A stretch of 64,000 nt of DNA from Megascapheus bottae (lineage: Eukaryota > Chordata > Mammalia > Rodentia > Geomyidae): assembly GCA_024803745.1 (NCBI GenBank), contig JANJXV010000160.1, positions 189,001-253,000 of the forward strand, written 5' to 3'. Positions within the stretch are counted from its first letter, which is position 1, and every line of letters starts with the position of its first letter. The position numbers and the translations under genes are program-made. Under the pieces are notes generated by a model. The model had not been told where the DNA came from and ran no database searches. It saw nothing but the letters and a program-made list of their open reading frames with translations. Positions 36,421 through 47,313 of this stretch are shown here, one piece after another.

Positions 36421-36516
36421 TCTAAATAATAAGACCAGGCACTGGTGACTCACTTATATAATCTTAGCTACTCAGGAAAATGAGGTATGATTATCAGTTC
36501 CAAGCCCATAGGACTC

Positions 36517-36748
36517 TTTTTTTTTGTGGGTCATGGGGCTTGAACTTGGCCTGGGTGCTATCCCTGAGCTCTTCAGCTCAAGGCTACCACCCTACCCTTG
36601 AGCTCAGCCCCATTTCCCATTTTCAAGAGATTAATTGGAGGGAAGAGCCTCAGATCCTTTTGTGCCTGGGCTGGCTTTGAACCTTGATCCTCAGATCTCA
36701 GCCTCCTGAGTAGCTAGGAATTACAGGCGTGAGCCACGGGCACCTGTC
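36517..36748 (-). mobile_element. Inner composite SINE (family B), minus strand
   Basis: Complete reverse copy: T-run, GGGTCATGGGGCTTGAACTT, GAGCTCTTCAGCTCAAGGCT, then CTCAGCCTCCTGAGTAGCTA and GGCGTGAGCCACGGGCACC. Inserted in the linker of the outer SINE; GACTCT near both junctions may be the duplication. Confidence 0.85.
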
Positions 36749-36840
36749 TCCGGGAGACTCTCATCTCCAATTTCACACCAAAAAGCCAGAAGTGACTCAA
36801 GTAATAGGGCACTAGTATTGAGCAAAAAGTTCAGAGATAG

Positions 36841-36998
36841 ACAGGTGTGGCGTAATCCTAGCTACTTATGAGGTTGAGCGTGAGGATTGCAGTTCAAAGC
36901 TGGTCTGTGGCTCAAGGGGTAGTGCAGTAGCCTTGAGCTGAAGAGCTCAGGGACAATACCCAGGCCCAGAGTTCAAGCCTCAGGTCCTATTAAAAAAA
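36841..36998 (+). mobile_element. Inner composite SINE (family B), plus strand
   Basis: Short-form plus copy: ACAGGTGTGGCGTAATCCTA, GCTACTTATGAGGTTGAGCG, GGCTCAAGGGGTAGTGCAGT, then CAGAGTTCAAGCCTCAGGTC and an A-run. Bordered by AAAAAGTTCAGAGATAG on the left and AAAAAGTTCTGAGACAG on the right, a diverged 17-bp target-site duplication. It lacks the usual linker between head and tail. Confidence 0.82.
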
Positions 36999-37038
36999 AG
37001 TTCTGAGACAGTACCCAGGCCCTGAGTTCAAGCCCCAG

Positions 37039-37105
37039 GACCAGCAATGCATGTGCACATACACACATGTGCACATACACACACAGACACACATGCACAC
37101 ACATG
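37039..37105. repeat. CA-rich microsatellite
   Basis: Imperfect CA repeat with TG interruptions directly behind the SINE tail, probably grown from it. Confidence 0.8.
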
Positions 37106-37109
37106 ATGG

Positions 37110-37860
37110 CATCTCCTTTTATGCCTACTCCCAATCCTTTTGTCATAGCACACAGGACAAAGAACCACCAATTTAAAGTATGAAGCAGCTGTCTGGACCT
37201 CTTATCAAGAAGACACAGCCTTAGGCCCACAGGCTGGCAGGGAAGGCACGCACAGATGAGGCTCTGAAATGACATTATCTCTCCCACCCCCACTTTGCAG
37301 GAGAAGCGATTGTCAGAACCATGGACAGGACGCTTCTGGACTAATTCCTGTTTTCTGATCATTAGGAGAACAATAATAAAAACTCAGACAGGTCTTGTTA
37401 AGAGTCAAGCGCACTCTCGCTCCAATTCCCTACATTCTTCTAATCCACCATCTCGCACTGGAGGTACTATCAGAGCATCCTGGAAACTATAAAGTCCTGA
37501 GACAACGGGGTAACAGGTTCAAGAGGCTGTTCCTGATATACAGACAAACTTCAAGAGCAGAGAAATCTCCCCTGGGAAAGCCACTCTGCTGTCATTGTTC
37601 CCTTGTTTTCTAGGTAGTTACAGCAACTGCTCTGCCCAGGTAAAAAATGATGAGAGCCCATTGAATTTGTATAACACTGAACTTATAAAGCTCCCTCACA
37701 AGTATTGAAAAAAGTATCACCAAAGTGTGATAACAGAGGCCACAGGAGACATGTAAGATGTGTCTGGGTAGTGTGAGAGTAAAAAAAAATCATCCTCTTA
37801 ATGCATTTTAGGGAAAATATAATTAGCAAGTGAAAATCATGATTTCACAGGTTTTATTTC
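37110..37860. other. Unique sequence, no gene seen
   Basis: No element recognised. Confidence 0.4.
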
Positions 37861-37877
37861 TCCTGATCAACTCCTTT

Positions 37878-38066
37878 TTTTTGCCAGCCCTGGGCTTGAG
37901 CTCAGGGCCTGAGCACTGTCCTTGGACTTTCTCAAGGCTAGAGCTCTACCACTTGAGCCTCAGCACCACTTCCAGTTTTTTTCTATGTATGTGGTACCGA
38001 GGAATCGAACCCTGGTCTTCGCAAATGCCAGGCAAGCACTTTAACCACTAGGCCAAACTCCCGGTC
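37878..38066 (-). mobile_element. Dimeric tRNA-like SINE (family A), with exact TSD
   Basis: Full-length reverse copy from GCCAGCCCTGGGCTTGAGCT to CACTAGGCCAAACTCCCGGT. An exact 16-bp duplication CCTGATCAACTCCTTT occurs at 37862-37877 and 38067-38082. CpGs at GGTACCGAGGAATCGAACCC are retained, so the copy is young. Confidence 0.93.
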
Positions 38067-38082
38067 CCTGATCAACTCCTTT

Positions 38083-38540
38083 CTGTGTGTTGATTTAAAG
38101 GGAAGTGGGTAGGATTGGATAAGGAATGTTGATGCATTTTTTTTTAAGGACGATCGAAGTCTGAAGAGTGCTGGGTGATTTTTACAGAGTTACAATCTGG
38201 AGTAAGCAAACTGTCATTGGTTCTTAGCTCTGTTGTGTGGGTTAGGAAATCTCAGAAGGGGGTGTTTAAGCAACTCACCCCATTATTAGTGATTTCTATA
38301 CATTATTTGCACAAAAGACTTACGTTGTTTTGAACCTACATAGAAGGTAAACTGAGTACACACTATGTGTAGTTGTCTCAACTATTAAGTCTGTTATGTA
38401 GACTCATCACCTCCAATTGGCCTTCCTTCTTCCTTCCCAAGATAGGATAGCAACCTTGGTGACTCCAATTTTAAAGTGGTGGCCTTTCAGTTCCTTCCAT
38501 TTTCCCACAAATAACATGATGGCTTTGAAAGGTCCACAGT
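38083..38540. other. Unique sequence
   Basis: No element recognised. Confidence 0.4.
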
Positions 38541-38544
38541 AAAC

Positions 38545-38715
38545 AGGTGTGTGCAGCTGTACGCTACCTTTCATTCATTCTGGTAGCTGCCCAGGAGTGT
38601 TAGTCCAGGGCCAAGGGATAGTTGTATCTTTAGTTTTATGGGTTTTTTTAACTTCCTAGATAGTGGCTACACTGGTCTGCATTCTAACCAACAGTGAAAT
38701 GCAACATTTGTCAGG
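38545..38715 (-). mobile_element. Old LINE-1 fragment (antisense)
   Basis: AGTTGTATCTTTAGTTTTAT, then AACTTCCTAGATAGTGGCTA, CACTGGTCTGCATTCTAACC and AACAGTG follow the antisense LINE-1 block in which a note on small steps and CCAACAGTG is conserved. Confidence 0.6.
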
Positions 38716-38739
38716 CTAATGGATCTCCTGTCTAAAAAC

Positions 38740-38815
38740 AGAGACTGGGGGTGTCAGGGGAAAGGGGAGGAAGACATAAGGAGAAAGAGAGGAAAAGGAG
38801 AGAGTAGTCTTGCCA
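38740..38815. repeat. Purine-rich stretch
   Basis: GGGGAAAGGGGAGGAAG to GAAAAGGAGAGAGTAG; imperfect. Confidence 0.6.
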
Positions 38816-39149
38816 TGTGACTGGCTGGTCCTGTTAATGTAATGAGGAGGTCCTGGCAAGTTGATGTTTTTCTCATATCAGAGCAATGGGGGACGGAGGG
38901 AGTAGTTAAAAGTGGTAAGAACAAAACAGACACACAGAGAAGATCTCATTTAATAGCTAGAAGAAAAAAAAGTCCTCGTGGAATTTAAGTGTGGCTGTTC
39001 CCGTGTGCTTCTGGAACCTAAGTAATGTATAACAAATCTTCTCCTTTTGTCTCTGCTAATCTGCGTAACTCACAGCCCAAAGATCTTAAGCCATCATAAT
39101 TTGGTATAGACTATGAGGAGGGGAAGGAATGCAAAGAAACAGGAATCCT

Positions 39150-39400
39150 CCGGCAGGCACCACGTAGCGATTTATAATCCAGGAAACGCGACAGAAGTTA
39201 TCTGAGGCTGACAGTCAGACACAGGTCAACTTGAAACCCACACTCAGAAAGCTGTTCCCTGCCAACCATCATCATCTTTGCTTTTGATCAGTGCAAATGA
39301 AACACGAATATGTCATCTGGGAATTTGTCAGGTGTCTCTCCACCGATCAGAATCACCAATCCTGTCTTAGAACTAGAAGAGATCTTAGAAGACTCAGGGA
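39150..39400. promoter_or_regulatory. Candidate conserved noncoding element
   Basis: Repeat-free, with several CpGs kept close together (ACCACGTAGCGATT, GAAACGCGACAG), a GATA-type TTATCTGAGG, and a dyad-like GCTGACAGTCAGAC. Weak proposal; alignment is needed. Confidence 0.25.
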
Positions 39401-39869
39401 GAGATTGTCAAGGTCATGCCCTTCAAGACCCAGGCAGGGTCCCAGCTGTCACGTAGTCATCCTCTCCTGACTTCTCCCCTTACTTGTGGCTTAGGGAGGG
39501 AGAAAAAGAGTTCTTCTCGCCCATCCAAGCCAGCGTGGAGCCATTTCCATACTCCTGGCTATCCATGAGGACTAAGGTACATTCCAATTACCATATTTAA
39601 TCCTCACATCTCTCCATAAAGGTGGGTGGGAAGGAAAGGTCAGAACTCTGAATACAAAAAAAAGGAAAAAGTTCACTGGGGCATGTGCTTTGAAAGTGTC
39701 TCTAAAAGAAAAACGCTTACCACAAAAAAAACTAGGTCATTGAATTGAAATGCAACAGGATCCTCATTAAAAGTTGGATGTTTCCTCATATGAATCCCCA
39801 AAAGAGAGGGATGTGAGAAGGACATTCTATTTTGGGGGGAGATTATAGGAAAAAGTTGGGGCTTTGGAG

Positions 39870-40016
39870 CTGGACCCATTTGAGTTCAAAGTTTATTTTA
39901 GTGTTGTTGCTTGGTTAGTTTAGTGGTCTCCAGCCAACCATAACCCTTTTCTGAACCTCAACTTACCTTCGCAACACTTTTAAATGGAGTTAAAATGCCT
40001 AGTTCATTGGGTTGAT
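39870..40016 (+). mobile_element. MIR element, left part (split by a SINE)
   Basis: GGAGCTGGACCCATTTGAGT, AGTTTAGTGGTCTCCAG, TTTTCTGAACCTCAACTTAC and GAGTTAAAATGCCTAGTTCA follow the MIR order in plus orientation. The 3' end continues after the SINE at 40272-40340. Confidence 0.65.
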
Positions 40017-40033
40017 TTAAAAAAAAAAAAACG

Positions 40034-40252
40034 AAGCCGGTTGCAGTGGCTCACGCCTGTCATCCTAGCTACTCAGGAGGCTGAGATCTGAGGATCAAGG
40101 TTCAAAGCCATCCCAGGCACAAAAGGACCCGAGACTCTTATCTCCAATTAACCTCTAGAAAATGGGAAGTGGGGCTTGGCTCAAGGGTAGGGCAGTAGCC
40201 TTGAGCTGAAGGGTTCAAGGACAGCACCCAGGCTGAGTACAAACCCCACAAC
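40034..40252 (+). mobile_element. Composite SINE (family B)
   Basis: Well preserved plus copy: AAGCCGGTTGCAGTGGCTCA, CGCCTGTCATCCTAGCTACT, CAGGAGGCTGAGATCTGAGG, CTTATCTCCAATTAACC, GCAGTAGCCTTGAGCTGAAG. CpGs at CCGG and CACGCC are retained. It starts just after a 13-base A-run and ends in a CA-rich tail. Confidence 0.92.
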
Positions 40253-40271
40253 CCCCACACACCTACACACA

Positions 40272-40340
40272 CATACACAAATACGATTCTTATGATAGGT
40301 CTGCAAAGTGTCTAGCCCACAGCATATGCTCAAGGAAATG
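40272..40340 (+). mobile_element. MIR element, right part
   Basis: TCTGCAAAGTGTCTAGCCCA then CAGCATATGCTCAAGGAAAT matches the MIR 3' end (usual core: AGTGCCTGGCACA, GCTCAATAAATG) and continues the element interrupted at 40016. Confidence 0.55.
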
Positions 40341-40344
40341 GTGG

Positions 40345-41235
40345 GATCTTCTTTCCATACACCATGAACCTCTGGCATGATCCCAAAATGACATATATCT
40401 TATTCCCAGACATGGGTGGGTCTGTGTTCCACTTTTTGATTGGATAGTGCTATGAAATTACATCACCTTTCAGTCCTCAGTTTTCTTCTCTGTTAGAAAA
40501 CACTACTACTACTAATAATAATAGCACAACCTCCAGGAAGCAGACGTTGATGTTTTCCTGCCCCACATCCACTTTTTCTTCCTTTCTTCATGGCATCATG
40601 TAGCTCTTGGGACACCTTTCCTAAGTGGACTGACCCCACCCTCAGCTCCAAAAGTGACCTGCTTCAGGTAGAAGGAATTCCATTCAGCTCATGGGCTCAA
40701 GGCTCACCATGGGGCATTATTTTGACCAATGAACACGAACAAGGGATTTCTGGGAAAAGTTTCACCCTCTCAACAGTCTCTTATTTCGGGATGTCATCTG
40801 GTCTGTATCCCCTAATGTTCAGGACTGCCACATACACTTGGTGGCTAGCCCATGGGTAAAGCCAACATGGGGCAAAACAAAAGAGAGACACTGAAACAAA
40901 ATCGCAAACTCTGGGTCCTCTGATCCCCTGCATCAGCCTACACAGAAGAAGGAATCTTGTCTGAGTTTCCTGTTCCAGATAGCAATAAATGACATCATCA
41001 TTTGAAATATCTGAACTTGCCATTTCTGTCAAAAGCATCTGATCTCAGAGCATTCTCGATTATGAAGTGACACATACATCGTTCGTTTCCAGTCAACTGT
41101 TGTGCCCGGCAACTTCACTAACAAATGATTAGCTCTTGTCACAAATGTCTTCTTTTCTAGCCTCTTTTCTAGCCAGATCACTGCTTGCAGTATTTGTTTT
41201 TCTTCAAATGGCAGCAATGATTTATAAAAATAGTA
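40345..41235. other. Unique sequence, no gene seen
   Basis: A short CTA/AAT triplet run at 40502-40526. Plus and minus frames of 85-89 codons overlap and are not supported. Confidence 0.4.
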
Positions 41236-41239
41236 ACAT

Positions 41240-41425
41240 CCCATACTACTTATGGGCCAGACTCAATTTTATGTATACAGCATATTGAATCTTCACAATA
41301 ACCACGTAACATGGATATTATCATCACCTCCATGGCTAGAATGAGGCTCAGAGAGATCAAATGCTTTTTCCCTGAGGTCACACAAATGGTAAGTGACAGG
41401 GACTAAAGTTCACAGCAGAAAGGAG
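41240..41425 (-). mobile_element. MIR element
   Basis: Antisense order well kept: TTGAATCTTCACAATAACCA, ATGGATATTATCATCACC, AATGAGGCTCAGAGAGATCA, CCTGAGGTCACACAAATGGT and AAGTGACAGGGACTAAAGTT. Confidence 0.8.
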
Positions 41426-41429
41426 AGGA

Positions 41430-43555
41430 AGATCACCAAGAAATTTAATCTACTCCACATCCCCCCCCAACCATGTAGAAATTAAATCTAGCCCTTCTTC
41501 ATCTCCCCTAGCAGCTAAGCAAAGTAGAAGGAAGAGAGGAGGAACTGCCATAAAAGTGAAGAGGGAAATGATGTGGCAGCCAGAGATGTGAGCGGGACAT
41601 ATCCTCTTACATGGGGACTCAATTGGCTACCTGCAAACTAGAGATGCGAAGCCACAGCTACGAGGAAAGATTATTGTCTGGTCTAAGGAAAACAATTCAC
41701 ATTCGATGTGTGGCCTGGAGCCTCAGAAAACTATGGGAGATGAATCATGATAGTACACGAGCCTTATTTTACCTTCCTCCCTGCTTACTGGTCACCTGCT
41801 TTGTCTCATTTAGTGATGACATGCAAACGAAGCAAGACCTGACAGATTGCCTGAATGTCAACCAAATTGGCACTTATCACTTCAATTTAAATCCCCTTTC
41901 CTAGCTCTCCCCACTGAGGAGTCTGATGATAATTCTCTTCTAGGTCTTCATTTCATAAGCAGGGCCAATTTGACTCATTATCTCCCTGTCAGCACAAAGA
42001 TAATGAAAACCAGATGTCATCACTGACTTATCCCTGGCTCAGAACACAATCTGGGATGGAGAGAGAAAGTGAAGGGTGAATTCCCTGGTGGGCAAGCTGT
42101 TAACATTGAAGACAAAATTCAAGGATTCTGAGACACGCCCAGCCCTCACTAAAGGCTGTCCATCTCTGGCAGCTCCTGGGCAATTCGGGTAAGGACCACG
42201 GAAGCCAGGACACAAACAGTACAGCCAAAAGAGCTTTGGATAAACAATATGATACGAGACACTATCAAATAACATATACAACACACACACAAGGGTAAAA
42301 AAAATCAAGTGCATCATGGAAGGGGTTGGGGGGGATTGTTTTTCTCCTATTAGCTTTGTTGATAAAATAAATAACTTTTGTTTTAAAGTGTGTTTGCTGT
42401 GCAAGTATCCTAAAGTTTCTTTCCATCTTTTGAGTTCAGGATTCTTCAAAGATGGCACATGATCTTGTCCGCTATGCAGAGTAAGGGAACAGTGCTAAAA
42501 AGTCATTAATATCTTTGAGGGAGTAGATTTAGCAGGCGCTTGAAATGGCCTTTCAAGAGCTTGCCTTTCTTCTGTTCCCTCTCTCCTCTGTCTCTGGCTC
42601 TGTTTGTCTAGCTCTCTCATTATCATCCTGTGGCAATACCTCAGGTGAGAAGACAACACTGCTGTTCTGACACTGAATGTCTTCATCCAGCCGAACATGC
42701 ACCCAGGTCCCTGCCCTCCCCTCTTCCTCCCCCTGGCCAGAACACTTGATAGACCTCACAAGAGAAAAAAAAATGGTGTTATTATTCAGCCGCTTGAAGT
42801 AGCCAGTCTCTTCCAAACCATTTCATCCGTCACATCTTCTCGACTGTCAGAAAAAGACATATTGCAAACAATAGCAATTGTGTCCTTTGTGAGGGGGGAA
42901 AAATAAAAGAATTGTAAAGGTCTGTCCATATCCATGGGAACCTTTGTTGTCAAGGGCACTGCATGTTTTGAGGCCTCCTATCTCAGTGTTCCTGATGGGC
43001 TGCAGGGGAAAGGGTGGGCTCCAACATCACAGCTAGGTTCAGCGCAGAAGCAAGAGACAAGATGAAAAGGCCATCACAAATGAGGGAGTCTGGCCCATTT
43101 CTCTGAGCTGTGGAGTGCCAACTACAGAAACATGGCAGACAGAAGTCATTCCTGAAGAAAATCACTACGGAAACTCTTGCACTCGTTCAATTGGAGGGAT
43201 CCATTCTCTCCACCAGATGGCATCTTTGGTTGTTTAAAGGGTGGCAAGCAGGATTCCACACAAAACTTTAATAACAATGCCTTTGTCCAGCAGCAATGAA
43301 AAGGGATTTTTTTTAATTTAAAGGGCTACTGGGTTAAGAAACTCACTTCCAGTGGGTTTGTTGCAATGGGGGAACTATGGCAGAACCTGGAAGTTGGTCT
43401 ACCTGACGTCCTCATGGGCTTCTGAGATAACACTTGTTTAGAAGAAGGGAAGGCCTGGCAGCCAAAGCTTCAGCTCTGTTGATGTCAGGTTTTCATGTGG
43501 CAACAGATTTCCCCATGGCAGTTCAAGGCCATTCAAGTCTTATTTTCAATCCAGT
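41430..43555. other. Unique sequence, no gene seen
   Basis: Mixed composition, no transposon recognised. The 139-codon minus frame at 42039-42458 has no domain and no splice context. Short poly(A), G-run and CA runs only. Confidence 0.45.
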
Positions 43556-43664
43556 CCTTTGATTTTATTTTTCTCATCGATGCCCAGTGTATATGTCTGT
43601 AGCATGCTCATATGTGTGTGTGTATATTTCTGCACATATCCACAAAGAATTCATGCATGTGTGT

Positions 43665-43666
<2 letters not shown>

Positions 43667-43705
<39 letters not shown>
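43667..43705. repeat. (AC)n microsatellite
   Basis: 19 AC units, preceded by imperfect TG-rich sequence from about 43613. Confidence 0.95.
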
Positions 43706-43708
<3 letters not shown>

Positions 43709-43959
43709 CCCTTGCACCAACAAGCACTCATAATGTTCCCCTCTCTTGTTCCTCCCACCTCTGTACACATCAGCCTAACTTATAACTTCCATTTCAAGGC
43801 TGGACAACTTTCTTTGGTTCCCTAAAGCTACCCAGGTGGCAGGTAAGAAATATCCAAGAATTTGCGTTCCTAAAAGCTGTTCTCAGCCACCAGGACAGTT
43901 GGGGACTGGGTTTATCAATAGCCCAGGAAGCAAAAAATCAATGGCAAAGTGACAATAAA

Positions 43960-44010
43960 CAACTACACACACCTATCAAGCTGGCCAATCAGAGATTCCT
44001 CTTCAAATGA
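43960..44010. other. CCAAT-bearing segment
   Basis: GGCCAATCAGAGATTCC followed about 35 bp later by GATTGGC, opposite-facing CCAAT boxes. Similar pairs at 54.0 and 59.6 kb suggest an ancient repeat and not a promoter. Confidence 0.3.
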
Positions 44011-44344
44011 GCTACAAATGATTGGCTTCAGGGAAGAACACGGGATATAAGCTGGACTAGTCAGACTTCTTTGTGGGTCTTCTAATTTGAATATAAGGAG
44101 TCGGGGTGGGGATTTCTTGCCAAACTGGTCAAATAGAAATTTGATGTAGCCAGTCATAGGGAGCCTGAATTAAGAGATATAGAAAGACTCCCTGCCAATC
44201 CCCCCAAAAACTGTTCCTTCATCCCTCTTTCCTATATCCAGGTACTTCCTTTATGTACCTCTTTTTGCTTAAGCCTGTTTCAGATAGACTTGGTCACTTA
44301 TAACTCCTGCAACCCCAGCAGGTCTTTCCAAGGAAAATGTTAAG

Positions 44345-44830
44345 CTTCTTTAGGCCGAACCACAGCGTCCTGTGCCAACGTATCTTTGTCCCAATAGGAT
44401 ATATTTAGAATTAAAGGATGGAAATTTATTTTGGGTATGGCCTCCCAGATTTATGGAGGTTGAGAAGCCCCACAGCCAGCCACCTGCAAACTGGAGAATA
44501 AGACAAACCAGTGCCAAAATTCTGTCCATGTACAAAGAAAACAGCCCTTGTGTCCAAAAGCTGAATGTCCTCGACCAAGAAGAGAGAGAAAACAAAATCT
44601 CCCTTTCTTCCTTTTGTTCCTCTCCAGGGTCCCTCTGTGGACTGAATAATGTTCACCCGCATGCATGAGAAAGGGTCTTCTTAAGTCAGTCCACTGATTT
44701 AAACTGGAATTGCCTCTGGAAAAACGTCCATAGACACATGTGGGAAGGATGCCATCTCATCTGACTTGGCGTGCCTATGGCCAGTAAAATTGATAATGAA
44801 GTTGATTGTCATATGTTGAAAAGACCACAA
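44345..44830 (-). mobile_element. Ancient MaLR/ERVL-type LTR
   Basis: Antisense LTR order: CAATAGGATATATTTAG, GGAAATTTATTTTGGG, TTATGGAGGTTGAGAAGCCC, CACCTGCAAACTGGAGAATA, GTGGACTGAATAATGTTCAC, CAGTCCACTGATTTAAACTG, then GGCCAGTAAAATTGATAATG. Length about 480 bp fits a whole LTR without internal sequence. Old, with heavy substitution. Confidence 0.55.
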
Positions 44831-45069
44831 AAACACAGTGATCCACTAGCCAAACCTGGAAGAGATTGAAGCATGATGTAGCTGATGCCTAGAAGGAAGA
44901 GCTCGCTGTGTGGTAGATATTAGATTTGAGAATGGTGATGAGAAGAAATGAACCACGGGAAGATCCAGAATATTCCAGGAGAGAGCTTGGAGGAGCAGAA
45001 AGAAAGCATGGTGGCTAGACAAGGGAGAAAGGCGCAAGGGTCCACATCAACTGGCTACATTTAAGCTCT

Positions 45070-45175
45070 ATAGGAATCGTTCTCCAGTTCTCAGGGTCTC
45101 CCCTATCCTGGACCTCAGTTTCCCCGTGCTTGTATCAAAAAAGTTAAACTAGACAAAGAATAAGCACAACGCTGG
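45070..45175 (+). mobile_element. MIR fragment
   Basis: GACCTCAGTTTCCCCGTGCT followed by AAAAAGTTAAACTAGAC and AACGCTGGTTC, the plus-strand MIR core. Confidence 0.5.
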
Positions 45176-45179
45176 TTCT

Positions 45180-46885
45180 ATGGTTTGCATTTTCTGAAAT
45201 CATAGGATTCAAATCCAGTTTCCCCCACTTAAGCCCTAAGAAAATACCCCCAGCATCATGTGTCACATTGCAAGCCCTGAGCGTGAGACGGTGAAAGACA
45301 CAGCTTAAGCTAGGGGTTTTCAGTGTGTTCTCTCAGATATGCGGGTTTGTCTAAATGTAAACAAAGCAGTTTTTACAGGTAAGAGGCTAGATTTTTCTGA
45401 CTCCAGGTTTTTCCAAGAATTTCAGATACACAAGGATGCTTGTAAAAAACAACTTCCTACCTGTGTTTTGAAAAGTACTCCCCTTTAAAAATAAAATGAC
45501 AGGAAGTGCTCACTGTGAAGGTGTCGGGAGAAACTAGTTAATTATCTCTCCCTTTCTCTGTCTCTCTTTCCCTCTCCTCCCACCCTCTCTGAGATAGGAT
45601 CTTGCATCTTTACTATCATGACCAAATACATTCTGCTTACAAAGCATGATGACAAAGAAGCAAAGCAGAACGTATTTGGTCCAAGAAGTAATAGAAGACA
45701 AAGATAAAAATCAACTGAAGACCTCTGCCCCTCTTTTTCTCTCACACACACACACCTCAAATACTCCCCTCAGATAGACCCAAGCACAACAGATGTACAA
45801 CTGCTAATGATGCTCACTAACACAAGCTTCTATTCAAAGGCTTTCAACCCAAGTATTGATGTGACACACCCCTGTTCACACATGCGTACATATTCTTATG
45901 TGTCTGAGTACATCTGTGAAAAGCAAGCAAATCTACTCAGGTGCTTACGTATACATCCAAACGCAAAACTTACATGTGCCTGCCCTAAGGAGCTCACATA
46001 CTCACAAATGCACACATGATACAAACAAACCTATAACTTAACAGCAAAATTGTGATTTGCATGCATCTAGGCTTGCCCTTAAATCCTGAGATACACAGAC
46101 ATCTGAAGACATGAGACAGGCCCACATACGTGAATACATATTCAACTAGGGATGTAGACATACAATACACACAATCTCACTACCTCCTGGTACACACAAC
46201 ACACAGACACAATCACTGTACCAGCATGCATGCGTGTGCACACACACACACAAGTTCATATTGCTTCCTGAATGACCTAAACAACAGAAATATAATTATT
46301 AAAAGGTTAGGCATGCATTTTGCTTCTGCTTTGTGGCTTTTTTTTCTGCTCTTAAATAGAAAAATCAATCATATCAAAGCGAGGGAAGTAGTAATAAAAT
46401 AAGATGCAGGCTCCTTGAAACTAAAGGCCTGGTGTCCATGTCTGTGAAGAAAAGGAGGCTGAGGTCGGGTTCTACCGGGAACTAACTGGCTGGGGGATGG
46501 GAGGGTTTCATCAATTTCTGGCCAGAGGGAGTCATTCGGTCCCACACCTTCATATTAATTGCATCTCACATTTGTGATTCCTTTTAACTTTTGGGAGGAG
46601 TGGAGGGGTGGAAGACTCTCTTTCAAGTCTGCATTCCCTTTGGATTCTCCCATCTCACACAGGGGTGAGGGGTGCAGTTGAAGAGGTCTGTGGTAGTACG
46701 TGCCTATCTGCAGTCTAAGACCTGCCGTACTGGGCTCCCTTCATTCCTTCACCCCCAAAACAACCCACATACTCCAAGAAGACATTTTGATTGACTCAGA
46801 AAATGGGTTGCAATTTGACCCAATGAGATGAGCAGCAACTAACTGCTTACAGGAAGTGGGCTTTCTTGCTCTATGGGTAGCTCTG
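45180..46885. other. Unique sequence with minor CA repeats
   Basis: A CT-rich stretch (45546-45592), CACA runs (45741-45755; 46190-46252). No gene; minus and plus frames of 70-90 codons are unsupported. Confidence 0.45.
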
Positions 46886-46892
46886 CCATAGT

Positions 46893-47056
46893 GTGAAGCC
46901 AGTCTGGGCAGGAGTGAGACTCTTACCTCAGATTAACCACCAAAAAAAAAAAGCCAAAAGTGGAGATGTGGATCGAGTGGTAGAGTGCCAGGCTTCAGAA
47001 AAAAAAAAAAGTTCAAGGACAGCACCCAGGCTCTCAATTCAAGCCTCAGGTCCAGA
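46893..47056 (+). mobile_element. 5'-truncated composite SINE (family B)
   Basis: Begins within the linker (GAAGCCAGTCTGGGCAGGAG), then CAGATTAACCACC, an A-run, AAGTGGAGATGTGGATCGAG, an A-run replacing part of the tRNA-like unit, and ACAGCACCCAGGCTCTCAAT. The 7SL-like head is missing. Confidence 0.8.
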
Positions 47057-47068
47057 ATGTATGCATGT

Positions 47069-47072
<4 letters not shown>

Positions 47073-47106
<34 letters not shown>
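47073..47106. repeat. (AC)n microsatellite
   Basis: 17 AC units, behind the tail of the preceding SINE and 16 bp before the next SINE. Confidence 0.95.
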
Positions 47107-47108
<2 letters not shown>

Positions 47109-47122
47109 AGTGAAACATTTTT

Positions 47123-47313
47123 TTTTTGCCAGCCCTGGGCTTGAGCTCAGGGCCTGAGCACTGTCCTTGGACTTTCTCAAGGCTAGAGCTCTACCACTTG
47201 AGCCTCAGCACCACTTCCGGCTTTTTTTCTATGTATGTGGTACCGAGGAATTGAACCCGGGTCTTCATGCATGCTAGGCAAGCACTTTAACCACTAGGCC
47301 AAACTCCCAGCCC
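47123..47313 (-). mobile_element. Dimeric tRNA-like SINE (family A), very well preserved
   Basis: Full-length reverse copy from GCCAGCCCTGGGCTTGAGCT to CCACTAGGCCAAACTCCCAG. AACATTTTT is duplicated at 47114-47122 and 47314-47322. Almost identical to the 37.9 kb copy, so the source was recently active. In reverse it has TGGCCTAGTGG (A box) and GGGTTCAATTCC (B box, one CpG-type change). Confidence 0.92.

Larger units (their letters stand above)
36433..37050 (+). mobile_element. Outer composite SINE (family B), interrupted twice
   Basis: Three collinear pieces make one plus-strand element. The head is 36433-36516 (CCAGGCACTGGTGACTCACT, CTTAGCTACTCAGGAAAATG). The middle is 36749-36840 (GAGACTCTCATCTCCAATTT, AAAAGCCAGAAGTGACTCAA). 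The tail is 37000-37050 (ACAGTACCCAGGCCCTGAGT, GCCCCAGGACCAGCAA). The gaps are filled by two other SINEs. Confidence 0.8.
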
